Below the pieces are notes generated by a model. That model made no database searches, was not told the origin of the DNA, and saw only the letters and a program-made list of their open reading frames with translations. From positions 1 to 38,867 of the forward strand of contig NZ_JAJFNK010000045.1 of assembly GCF_021739485.1 (NCBI RefSeq): a DNA stretch of 38,867 bases. Direction: 5' to 3'. Below, one piece after another: positions 1 through 6,604 of the stretch (within the stretch, counting starts at the first letter, position 1; each line of letters opens with the position of its first letter). A program made the position numbers and the translations under genes. Source of the DNA: Alicyclobacillus tolerans (lineage in GTDB: Bacteria > Bacillota > Bacilli > Alicyclobacillales > Alicyclobacillaceae).

Positions 1-305
1 CCATTGCGCCAAGAACCCATGAAAAACTGGCCGACAAGGTGCATGGTCATGAAAAAGAAGAAGGCCTGAACACTCCAAAAGTGAATGCTCCGAAAGAAAT
101 CCCCGAGACTGGAAACTTGATACCACAAAGCCCCTTTGGAGGCCATGATGACTCCGGAAGCAATGACGATGACCAAACTGCTAAGGGTAAGTACGCCGAA
201 GCTGTAAACCAGGGAAGAAACGTACACGGGCTGTTCGGACGGCAACAAGTCATCCCAAGTTAACTGCTCCGAAATTTTGGTGCGAATTGCGGACGTCCAG
301 TTCAT
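1..305 (-). CDS. Cytochrome b (b6-type) N-terminal subunit, copy 1, partial
   Basis: This is the N-terminal 101 residues of a haem b subunit of a quinol-oxidising cytochrome complex; the rest lies beyond the left edge. Reading from the ATG at 305 it starts MNWTSAIRTK. It matches the complete copy at 2658-3266 in about 71 of 101 positions, including SEQPVYVSSLVY and RSIHFWSVQAFFFFMTMH. The two His of that second motif are 14 residues apart, as in helix B of cytochrome b6, where they bind two haems. The ATG overlaps the stop of the 38 aa gene upstream by four bases (ATGA), which implies translational coupling. The family call is firm. That the complex takes electrons from menaquinol is inferred from the Gram-positive context. 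Confidence 0.85.
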   Translation of the reverse strand, partial: MNWTSAIRTKISEQLTWDDLLPSEQPVYVSSLVYSFGVLTLSSLVIVIASGVIMASKGALWYQVSSLGDFFRSIHFWSVQAFFFFMTMHLVGQFFMGSWRN

Positions 306-418
306 TTCTTATCACTTCCTTTGTGGTGCGGATATTTTGCCACAGCGAAAACAACAAACACGATGAGCCATAAAAAACCCACGTAGTAGTTGGGCCAGGC
401 ATTTGCGGTGTTGACCAT
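302..418 (-). CDS. 38 aa one-helix micropeptide preceding cytochrome b copy 1
   Basis: This short gene has a good ribosome site (CAGGAGG) seven to ten bases before its ATG. It encodes a single hydrophobic helix: N-terminal AWPNYYVGFLWLIVFVVF, then a basic tail ending HHKGSDKK. Its stop overlaps the cytochrome b start. A 33 aa paralogue sits in the same place before the second cytochrome b gene (3274-3375) and shares the pattern W-x-NYYVG-x-LWLI-x-FV-x-F. The conserved sequence, position and coupling argue that it is a real small subunit, comparable in size to the one-helix subunits of b6f or bd complexes. I do not recognise a named family. Function as a structural or assembly subunit is inference. 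Confidence 0.7.
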   Translation of the reverse strand: MVNTANAWPNYYVGFLWLIVFVVFAVAKYPHHKGSDKK

Positions 419-622
419 CGTGCATACCTCCTGTCTAAAAGAACTCTCTAACGACACTGTCAGTATGGCACGCCTCATGGTTCTTCAGGAGATACATTTG
501 GATTCTCTTATCTGGTTCAATAGAACTAGTCGTTAATGTAAATGCATATAGGACAAAGAAGTGTCTTGCGATAGTCCATTAGAAACTCAGCGTTCTCAAA
601 TTCCGCATTTCCACTGGCTTTT

Positions 623-712
623 TCGCAGGTTCCGGCGTTTGTGCGGGTTCCTGCTTGTTCGCTGGTTCCGGCGTTTTCGCCGGTTCCTACTTGTTCCCGG
701 GTCCCTACTTTG
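623..712. repeat. Five tandem imperfect 18-bp repeats
   Basis: Five consecutive 18-bp units share the core GGTTCC. They alternate between a GGCGTTT ending and a CTTGT ending, so the sequence also reads as two 36-bp units (623-658 and 659-694) plus a degenerate half unit. Being a multiple of three, they read as hexapeptides in several frames (SQVPAF, VRVPAC, SLVPAF on plus), but no start codon serves that frame. It may be a decayed coding repeat or a slippage product. Confidence 0.7.
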
Positions 713-795
713 GGGTAAGTGTTTGATTGGTGTTTGATTGGAGGAAGTTGTCATTGCGCAGAACGATTTGAGGAAAAAGTGAGATAACTGAACCC

Positions 796-828
796 GATGC
801 AGCCCCTAGAGGGGAGGGCTGTGGCATC
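796..828. other. GC-rich hairpin, no T-run
   Basis: Arms GATGC/GCATC enclose a second stem AGCCC/GGGCT around a CTAGAGGGGA-type loop, with a three-base bulge on one side. It lies downstream of the globin gene on its strand, but there is no T-run, so it is a poor intrinsic terminator. The pairing is directly visible; the role is unknown. Confidence 0.4.
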
Positions 829-954
829 CTGACCAGCGGCTATGTCAAAGCTCCTTCCCGCAGCCCCTTCAGGGAAAGGAAGCAATGCACGGACAACTCG
901 TTGACCGGAAAGCCTGCCATGCCCTCAAAGACAAATTCCGACTGCGCTTAAGGC

Positions 955-1329
955 TTATTGGGGTGCATTGACAAGCTCGTATGCTTTCTGCTGGATTTGG
1001 TCCAGGAGTACTTCGCGGTTGTCATCCGAAATTTTGAAATCCCGAAGTGTCAAACGCAGGCAGTTCACCCATTCGTCGGCTTGATCCCTTGAAATCGGCG
1101 CCCCTGTATGTTCTCTTGGCAGGTTTGGGTCACCTTGTTTCGTGATGATAATGTTCCCCCGCAGGAAGTCCGAAATATACGGCTTATATTTTGCTGCGAG
1201 CTCCGTCCAGTCATCTGGGTATAAAGGTCCAATGTTTTTGTTGTCTTTGATGTGGCCAAAGAAACTTGCCATAAATGCATCCATTTTGTCGGCACCAATT
1301 TGATCGTAAATTGAACTTGTAACAGCCAA
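955..1329 (-). CDS. Truncated haemoglobin (2-over-2 globin, group II-like)
   Basis: A 124 aa cytoplasmic haem protein that would bind oxygen or NO. The length fits the truncated globin family. The pattern IYDQIG near the N-terminus, YPDDW around residue 37, and LPREHTGAPIS around residue 70 followed by W-x-x-C-L matches group II (HbO-type) globins; the His of REH is the expected proximal haem ligand. The start is a TTG preceded by GGAGGG, which fixes it. It is the last gene of the minus-strand cytochrome b module, about 65 bases after a small membrane protein. A link to protecting the respiratory chain from NO or to low-oxygen growth is inferred from that position only. Confidence 0.85.
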   Translation of the reverse strand: MAVTSSIYDQIGADKMDAFMASFFGHIKDNKNIGPLYPDDWTELAAKYKPYISDFLRGNIIITKQGDPNLPREHTGAPISRDQADEWVNCLRLTLRDFKISDDNREVLLDQIQQKAYELVNAPQ

Positions 1330-1394
1330 ACAAAACCCTCCTTTGCATTCTCGTTGTGTAGACTGCCCCTAGAAGAACTGTTCAATCATCTTTT

Positions 1395-1619
1395 TCACGG
1401 ATGACCGGATGGGGACCGATTTTTATAGGCGCGCAATGCCTTTTTTGCACTTGCCAAAATGTTTCCCGACACCCAAAATCCAAACATTAAAACGGAGGAT
1501 CCAAACATGATCTGGTTTAGACTGCGTTGAACAATTCCCTCGGACAACCATCCCATTCCCAAGACTCCGCACGTAAGTCCCAAGCCCCAAAATCCCCATA
1601 ACAATAAACCTTTAGGCAT
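1395..1619 (-). CDS. Small two-helix membrane protein of the cytochrome b module
   Basis: A 74 aa protein starting MPKGLLLWGFWGLG at an ATG with GGGAGGGAGAT just upstream. It overlaps the 3' end of the subunit-IV-like gene, in another frame, by eight bases. A longer reading of the frame exists but the ribosome site favours this start. It has two hydrophobic helices (about residues 3-25 and 38-60) and a basic tail. I do not recognise the family. Tight coupling to the upstream gene suggests a small subunit or assembly factor of the same complex. Confidence 0.65.
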   Translation of the reverse strand: MPKGLLLWGFWGLGLTCGVLGMGWLSEGIVQRSLNQIMFGSSVLMFGFWVSGNILASAKKALRAYKNRSPSGHP

Positions 1620-2661
1620 GAGATCTCCCTCCCGACCTGGTTCCCGTTCCAAAAGACGTCCGGTTGTCCGTCCCAGAGACTCCGCCACCGCCTCCAGACC
1701 TATTTTGCATGCGATACCAGTCACGCCATATGAACCTATAAACCGGTAAAAGTCTCGGAATAGACCGCAGGCCAGGAATCCACGGGAGAAATATAAGAAG
1801 CAAGAACAGTACAGCAACCGTGTAGGCCGCTAGTTGGTCGGCATTTGAGGCCGTTGACCACGGTGGAACCTGATACAAAAACGTGTAGGGTGTCAGCCAC
1901 CATGGACCTGGATAGGCCTGCTCGTCGTGGTTAATCCCCCATTGCTCGCCTTTCATGTTTATGTTCCCGGCTATCTGGTGAAGCGGATCACCCTGCAGGA
2001 ACAACAAGTCGTTTTGGACATTCCACCGATATACGCCCTGGTTGGTCTGCGCTGCCAATGCGCCGGACAACAAACCCGTCTGCGCAAAGCGCAGTTCGGA
2101 TTGCATCATTTGCTGCACGGGTCCGTAATCCCCCTGTGGAACTGTAACTTGATTCCCATTCACAGTTGCCTTGGTCAGCGCATCTCGGTAGTTTTTGTTC
2201 CATGTCATCTGTTGGGCATACGAAGCCGATTCATAGGTGTTCAGTGCATTCTGAAGGCTGGAGTTCCCAGAGGCTGTCGCAAGCTTTGCCAGCGGAGAAA
2301 GGACAAAGTCCCTTGCGGCGTTCACGGGGTACGGTGTTCCCCACCATGTTTGAGGCGCAAATCCGCCTAACGACTGAACACCAGTGACATTCCCGTGCCA
2401 ACCGTTGTTGTACGGGGGACCATAGGTTGCGATGTCTTCAGATCCGTCAATGTATCCGAGTGCCGTTTTTTGAAACAAAACAGGGTCTTTTGTCGCAATA
2501 TCTGCATTTGTCACCGCAGGGCGATACGGAGCGCCCGCAACAGCTGCAATGACCAAAACGACGATTGTGAGGATCACGAAACTCAATGTGCCTTCCTTGA
2601 GCAAGTCAAACTCCTTTACCTCGAATCTCCGTGCATCAGGATAAGCCCACTCTTTCTTCAT
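1612..2661 (-). CDS. Subunit-IV-like partner of cytochrome b, with large outer-face domain
   Basis: A 349 aa protein with one helix near residues 28-46, a roughly 220-residue hydrophilic domain likely outside the membrane, a second helix near residues 280-300, and a Gly/Arg/Ser-rich tail. Its start overlaps the cytochrome b stop by four bases, so the two are co-translated. The end (PWIPGLRSIPRLLPVYRFIW) resembles the last helix of cytochrome b C-terminal domains or subunit IV. The canonical quinol-site PEWY motif is absent; PGPWW and VPPWS occur instead. There is no CxxCH, so it is not a c-type cytochrome, and no Rieske motif. Position supports the partner role; homology is uncertain. Confidence 0.55.
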   Translation of the reverse strand: MKKEWAYPDARRFEVKEFDLLKEGTLSFVILTIVVLVIAAVAGAPYRPAVTNADIATKDPVLFQKTALGYIDGSEDIATYGPPYNNGWHGNVTGVQSLGGFAPQTWWGTPYPVNAARDFVLSPLAKLATASGNSSLQNALNTYESASYAQQMTWNKNYRDALTKATVNGNQVTVPQGDYGPVQQMMQSELRFAQTGLLSGALAAQTNQGVYRWNVQNDLLFLQGDPLHQIAGNINMKGEQWGINHDEQAYPGPWWLTPYTFLYQVPPWSTASNADQLAAYTVAVLFLLLIFLPWIPGLRSIPRLLPVYRFIWRDWYRMQNRSGGGGGVSGTDNRTSFGTGTRSGGRSHA

Positions 2662-3266
2662 CCGTTGTCACCTTCTTCAGGAGTGCCAATGGGTGGAACA
2701 ACCCCCCGCTTTCGGACTGCCAAGACATGAATTCCCACCAGGCCAATCAAAATGATAGGCAGCACGGAAATATGCAAACCGTACACCTGACCGTTGTTCA
2801 GGATATTTAAGAACCCGTCTATTCCCGCGCCATTGAATGCGTCTTTACTTTGGACTTGGTTCCATTGCGAAAAGAAATCTCCTCGACTTAAATACCCGGT
2901 AAATGCCGTGACGATGCTGACGCCAAACGATATGGCTCCCCAGACCCAGGTTGCCCCGCGACCTTCCCGCCACGCAGACATGAAAAATTGAGCAACCAAG
3001 TGTAACGTCATAAAAAAGAAGAATGCCTGCACGCCCCAAAAGTGGATGCTGCGAACATAAGCACCTAGCCCTGATACTTGATACCACACTGGATTTTTCG
3101 CGGCCATGATAATACCGGACACAATGACGACAACCATACTGCTTAGGGTAAAGACTCCAAAGGTGTAGACCAGTGACGAGACATAAATGGGTTGTTCAGA
3201 CGGAAGGAGTTTGTCCCACGCTAACTCGATCGCGACTTTTTGCCGGGCTTGTTTCGTCCAGTTCAA
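2658..3266 (-). CDS. Cytochrome b (b6-type) N-terminal subunit, copy 2
   Basis: A 202 aa four-helix haem b subunit, the size of cytochrome b6. The haem ligands are visible as two His pairs: H-x13-H in RSIHFWGVQAFFFFMTLH and H-x14-H in the stretch from YGLHISV to GIHVLAV. The second spacing is the b6 type (mitochondrial cytochrome b has one residue less). It should carry two haems and part of the quinol sites. The start is a TTG with AAAAGGAG about ten bases upstream. It follows a 33 aa micropeptide and overlaps the next gene. No Rieske protein or cytochrome c1/f is encoded nearby, so the complex must recruit them from elsewhere or work without them. Confidence 0.9.
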   Translation of the reverse strand: MNWTKQARQKVAIELAWDKLLPSEQPIYVSSLVYTFGVFTLSSMVVVIVSGIIMAAKNPVWYQVSGLGAYVRSIHFWGVQAFFFFMTLHLVAQFFMSAWREGRGATWVWGAISFGVSIVTAFTGYLSRGDFFSQWNQVQSKDAFNGAGIDGFLNILNNGQVYGLHISVLPIILIGLVGIHVLAVRKRGVVPPIGTPEEGDNG

Positions 3267-3273
3267 GGGTGCA

Positions 3274-3375
3274 TTACTCCTTTTCAGAAGGGTATTTCAG
3301 AAATACAAAAGCCACGAAGGCGATTAACCAGAGTATGCCAACGTAGTAATTCACCCAACCATTGGCGGTGTACAT
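3274..3375 (-). CDS. 33 aa one-helix micropeptide preceding cytochrome b copy 2
   Basis: ATG at 3375 after GAGGTAG. The product starts MYTANGWVNYYVGILWLIAF and ends FLKYPSEKE. It is the paralogue of the 38 aa peptide at 302-418, with the same aromatic start, the same helix and a charged tail. The cytochrome b start lies seven bases after its stop, and its last codons contain the ribosome site for cytochrome b. A small integral subunit is the simplest reading. Confidence 0.7.
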   Translation of the reverse strand: MYTANGWVNYYVGILWLIAFVAFVFLKYPSEKE

Positions 3376-3489
3376 CTACCTCGACCCCCCACCCACAGAA
3401 TCAAACCTAGAATGCACGAGCAGGAATCCCCTTATTCACCATCTATGTGAAACATGAGAACTGAAAATCGAGCTTCGTACCCAAACAAC

Positions 3490-3525
3490 AACGGGTGCTT
3501 CCAATTTTCATTGGAGGCACCCGTT
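3490..3525 (-). terminator. Intrinsic terminator after the 40 aa gene
   Basis: A 16-bp stem with a single G-T pair (AACGGGTGC... / ...GCACCCGTT) closes on a four-base loop. On the minus strand it is followed by a T-rich stretch (GTTGTTGTTTGG). It lies about 70 bases after the stop of the small gene at 3595-3717 and upstream of the cytochrome b module. Confidence 0.65.
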
Positions 3526-3594
3526 GGGTGGACGAACTCTATAGGTTGACAGGATTGTATATTGTTGTTCGCTTCTGCGTGTATATCCCTGTTG

Positions 3595-3717
3595 TTAGTG
3601 GCGGGAAGGTTTGGTCTCCAGCATAATCTGAGTGTCTTGCTTATATGCGCCATGCCCCATGAAGACAGCCAAGCCTGCCAAAACCACCATCAGTCCGATT
3701 ACAGTTGCCGTGTACAC
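3595..3717 (-). CDS. 40 aa small membrane protein
   Basis: GTG start at 3717 with TGAGGTGAT six bases upstream. The product has one N-terminal helix (YTATVIGLMVVLAGLAVF) then a polar tail ending TKPSRH. It is followed by a strong hairpin terminator, so it forms its own small unit or the last gene of a short transcript. I do not recognise the family. The ribosome site and composition support it being real. Confidence 0.55.
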   Translation of the reverse strand: MYTATVIGLMVVLAGLAVFMGHGAYKQDTQIMLETKPSRH

Positions 3718-3870
3718 GTTGATCACCTCAATACGGAGTCTTCTCGATACAAATGTCATTATAAGAGCCAAATGTGTATAAGGTGTGGACGGGCCGTGGA
3801 CATTCCGTGAAGCTTTAAGAGTGCAGTGAATCTTGAAGCCTTCAACTCATGAAGGTCATTTCACGGATTG

Positions 3871-3899
3871 TTGACAGGCGTTTGATTGTGGAGTAGACT
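3871..3899 (+). promoter_or_regulatory. Predicted sigma-A promoter for glpFK
   Basis: TTGACA at 3871-3876 and TAGACT at 3894-3899 are separated by 17 bases, close to consensus. Transcription would start near 3906 and give a leader of about 230 bases before glpF that contains the hairpin at 3983-4041. Confidence 0.6.
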
Positions 3900-3980
3900 T
3901 GCTCATCAGTAAGCGCATTCAATTGCAACAGCACTTCATGTATGCGCCATCAAACCAACTTAATACAACTCGGAGAATCG

Positions 3981-4041
3981 GAGAACCGAATTTATTTCAG
4001 TGGCTGAACAGGCCATTGGAATGAGTTCGGTTTCTTTTTTT
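3981..4041 (+). promoter_or_regulatory. glpF leader terminator, predicted GlpP antitermination site
   Basis: A long stem runs from GAACCGAA (3983-3990) to TTCGGTTT (4026-4033). With G-T pairs it continues inward to CAGTGGC/GCCATTG, about 22 pairs around a seven-base loop. A run of seven T follows (4035-4041). The 5' edge reads GGAGAA, shared with the glpD leader. In Bacillus, GlpP with glycerol-3-phosphate allows read-through of such glp leaders. A glpP gene is present at 9094-9666. Confidence 0.75.
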
Positions 4042-4135
4042 CGGTCAGGAGGTGGAGGTTCCCTTTAGTCTCTGCGCTTATGTTTTTCCATTTTTACGCA
4101 TAATCAATCAATATATAGAATATGGGGGCTCACTT

Positions 4136-4849
4136 ATGTCGAATTTTCTCGCAGAACTCATTGGCACGTTCCTCCTTATTTTGCTTGGAGACGGCGTCGT
4201 AGCTGGAGTTGTTTTGAAACGTTCTAAAGCCGAAAACTCAGGATGGATTGTTATCACGATTGGCTGGGGACTCGCCGTTATGGTTGGCGCCTATACAGTG
4301 GGCCATTACAGTGGGGCTTTCCTCAACCCTGCGTTGACGATTGGCTTTGCGGTCGCTGGAAAACTTGCTTGGTCCAAGGTCCCTAGTTTGATTCTTGGTC
4401 AGTTGGTCGGGGGCTTTTTAGGAGCCGTGGCCGTTTATCTTCACTACTTACCTCATTGGAAGGAAACGGACGATCCCGCAGCCAAGCTGAGTGTATTTGC
4501 GACGGGGCCCGCGATTCGGAACACTTTTTCAAATTTTGTCAGTGAAGTCATCGGCACTTTCGTCTTAGTATTAGCCTTGCTGGCCTTCGGCGCCAAGGGA
4601 CTAGTGTTCAGCAACGGACTTGAAACGTTTGTCGTAGGCTGGCTGATCGTTTCAATCGGTATGTCACTTGGAGGTACCACGGGCTATGCGATTAATCCCG
4701 CTCGCGACCTTTCTCCGCGCATTGCCCATGCGATTCTTCCCATCCCCGGAAAGGGCAGTTCAGACTGGGGATACGCTTGGATCCCAGTTGTTGGGCCAAT
4801 TGTGGGCGCCATCATTGCAGCCTTTGTCTTTGTCGGATGTTTTCATTGA
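4136..4849 (+). CDS. glpF: Glycerol uptake facilitator
   Basis: A 237 aa aquaglyceroporin that lets glycerol diffuse across the cytoplasmic membrane. It has the two half-helix NPA motifs (FLNPALT near 62-68 and AINPARDLSPR near 185-195); the Asp after NPAR is the mark of glycerol rather than water channels. Six helices fit the length. The ATG at 4136 after GGGGG is chosen over a GTG 84 bases earlier, which has no properly spaced ribosome site and no family match in the extra residues. It is first in glpF-glpK and lies behind the leader terminator, so expression should depend on GlpP. Confidence 0.95.
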   Translation: MSNFLAELIGTFLLILLGDGVVAGVVLKRSKAENSGWIVITIGWGLAVMVGAYTVGHYSGAFLNPALTIGFAVAGKLAWSKVPSLILGQLVGGFLGAVAVYLHYLPHWKETDDPAAKLSVFATGPAIRNTFSNFVSEVIGTFVLVLALLAFGAKGLVFSNGLETFVVGWLIVSIGMSLGGTTGYAINPARDLSPRIAHAILPIPGKGSSDWGYAWIPVVGPIVGAIIAAFVFVGCFH

Positions 4850-4931
4850 GACCGCTTGGTCTCAGCGGAGCAACGTTCGTAGAACAAATATAGGAATACA
4901 GATATGGTTTTAATTGAGGAGGCCCATATAA

Positions 4932-6425
4932 ATGGAAAAAAAGTACGTTTTGGCGATCGATCAAGGCACAACCAGCTCACGGGCCATTTTGTTTAATAAG
5001 TCGGGCTCTATCGTCGGAATCGCCCAAAAAGAGTTCACACAGATTTTCCCCAATCCGGGATGGGTCGAGCACGATGCCATGGAAATCTGGGGCTCGGTAC
5101 AGAGTGTGATTGCCCAACTGCTTTCGACCCACCGCGTCGCCGCGCAGGAAATTGCAGCCATCGGGATCACCAATCAACGTGAGACCACCGTCCTCTGGGA
5201 CAAGAACACGGGAATCCCGGTGTATAACGCGATTGTCTGGCAGTCCAGACAGACTGCCGATATCTGTGAAGAACTGCGGCACGAAGGTTACGAAGAGACC
5301 GTCCGCAGTAAAACAGGTCTGTTGATTGACGCGTATTTCTCAGGCACAAAAGTCAAATGGATCCTTGACCACGTCGAAGGTGCGAGGGAAAAAGCACAAC
5401 GCAAAGAGCTGTTGTTCGGGACGATGGATACGTGGCTGGTGTGGAAATTAACGGGAGGCAAAGTCCATGTCACGGATTACACGAACGCATCGAGAACACT
5501 TATGTACAATATCCACGACTTGAAGTGGGACGACGAATTACTCCAAATGCTGGACGTTCCCGCCAGTGTGCTTCCCCAAGTGCGGCAGTCGTCCGAAGTA
5601 TATGGGACGACCGCAACGGATCTGTTCTTTGGTCAAGAGATTCCCATCTCCGGCATCGCCGGGGACCAGCAAGCTGCCTTGTTTGGTCAAGCCTGCTTTG
5701 AACCAGGGATGGCTAAAAACACGTATGGGACCGGCTGCTTCATGTTGATGAACACGGGCGAAAAGCCAGTGTCGTCGAACAACGGTTTGCTGACCACGAT
5801 TGCCTGGGGTGTAAACGGGAAAATTCAGTACGCTTTAGAGGGCAGTATCTTCGTTGCAGGCTCCGCCATACAATGGCTGAGGGACGGCTTGCGAATGCTG
5901 CAAAGTGCTTCCGATTCGGAAAGTTACGCCACCCGTGTCGAGTCGACAAACGGGGTCTACGTGGTGCCCGCATTTGTTGGCCTTGGAACGCCGTACTGGG
6001 ATAGTGACGCGCGGGGTGCCATTTTTGGATTAACCCGCGGAACGCAAAAGGAACACTTTGTACGAGCCACGCTGGAATCCCTAGCATACCAGACTAAGGA
6101 TGTTTTAGCCGCCATGGAGGCGGACTCGGGCCTGGAGTTGAAGACGCTTCGCGTAGATGGCGGCGCAACGGCTAACAACTTCCTCATGCAATTCCAAAGC
6201 GACTTGCTAGGGGTACCTGTGCAACGCCCAACCATTCTGGAAACCACGGCGCTGGGTGCGGCGTACTTGGCTGGTCTGGCCGTTGGATTTTGGGGAAATG
6301 CGAGCGAGATTTCAGACAACTGGTCCATCGACCGCACCTTTGAAAGCAAGATGGACACATCCACGAGCAGTGAGTTATACTCAGGGTGGCAGAAAGCTGT
6401 AGCGGCGACGCGAGCCTTTAAGTAA
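4932..6425 (+). CDS. glpK: Glycerol kinase
   Basis: A 497 aa FGGY-family kinase that phosphorylates glycerol to sn-glycerol-3-phosphate with ATP, full length for the family. Signatures are DQGTTSSR (10-17), the substrate-site region near YFSGTK, GDQQAALFGQ (about 244-253) and a DGGATANN-type motif in the C-terminal half. The start is fixed by TTGAGGAGG about ten bases upstream. It is in an operon with glpF. Odd point: in other Firmicutes the kinase is activated by HPr phosphorylation of a His in a DYHFFG context. Here the same place reads ATDLFFG with Leu at 231, so that control is probably missing. Confidence 0.97.
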   Translation: MEKKYVLAIDQGTTSSRAILFNKSGSIVGIAQKEFTQIFPNPGWVEHDAMEIWGSVQSVIAQLLSTHRVAAQEIAAIGITNQRETTVLWDKNTGIPVYNAIVWQSRQTADICEELRHEGYEETVRSKTGLLIDAYFSGTKVKWILDHVEGAREKAQRKELLFGTMDTWLVWKLTGGKVHVTDYTNASRTLMYNIHDLKWDDELLQMLDVPASVLPQVRQSSEVYGTTATDLFFGQEIPISGIAGDQQAALFGQACFEPGMAKNTYGTGCFMLMNTGEKPVSSNNGLLTTIAWGVNGKIQYALEGSIFVAGSAIQWLRDGLRMLQSASDSESYATRVESTNGVYVVPAFVGLGTPYWDSDARGAIFGLTRGTQKEHFVRATLESLAYQTKDVLAAMEADSGLELKTLRVDGGATANNFLMQFQSDLLGVPVQRPTILETTALGAAYLAGLAVGFWGNASEISDNWSIDRTFESKMDTSTSSELYSGWQKAVAATRAFK

Positions 6426-6535
6426 TCGGAGCTACCAGGCCGCTTGCACTGCCGCACGAAAACAATTGTGATATTTTGGGTTTGAAGGATCACTGACTAA
6501 AGTTGGTGTTAAAAGTTAATAGAGCGTGTGTTGAG

Positions 6536-6590
6536 TCATGGAGAAACCACAAGGCAGCCTGCTAAACCGGGCTCTCTTGTGGTTTTTTTC
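6536..6590 (+). promoter_or_regulatory. glpD leader terminator, predicted GlpP antitermination site
   Basis: A 10-bp stem AAACCACAAG/CTTGTGGTTT (6544-6553 and 6576-6585) has an inner AGCC/GGCT stem and a run of seven T ending at 6589. It is preceded by ATGGAGA, matching the GGAGAA at the 5' edge of the glpF leader hairpin. The glpD ribosome site begins only a few bases later, so default termination would silence glpD. Confidence 0.75.
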
Positions 6591-6604
6591 TTAAGGAGTG
6601 ACGA

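Larger units (their letters stand above)
419..954. other. 536-bp intergenic region with hexapeptide-length repeats and a GC-rich hairpin
   Basis: No gene is convincing here. The right half is downstream of the globin gene and the left half is upstream of the micropeptide/cytochrome b operon, so it should hold that operon's promoter. It contains the 18-bp tandem repeats at 623-712 and the hairpin at 796-828. On the minus strand a frame is open for about 70 codons across the repeats and ends near 532, but it has no credible start or ribosome site. Confidence 0.5.

Noticed and set aside
532..750. Minus-strand open stretch across the 18-bp repeats, ending in a Cys-containing MDYRKTLLCPIC-like tail
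   Set aside because: Open for about 70 codons, but it begins after a stop with no ATG, GTG or TTG in a credible place. The absence of stops is explained by the repeat period of 18.
955..1385. Overlapping 106-codon minus frame in the globin region
   Set aside because: It is a frame-shifted shadow of the globin gene, whose coding signal is unambiguous.
1620..1817. N-terminal extension of the 74 aa membrane protein
   Set aside because: The extension overlaps the end of the subunit-IV-like gene in another frame, and the GGGAGGGAGAT site points to the ATG at 1619.
4052..4135. Longer GlpF starting at GTG 4052
   Set aside because: The added 28 residues have no counterpart in GlpF proteins and the ribosome site overlaps the start codon.
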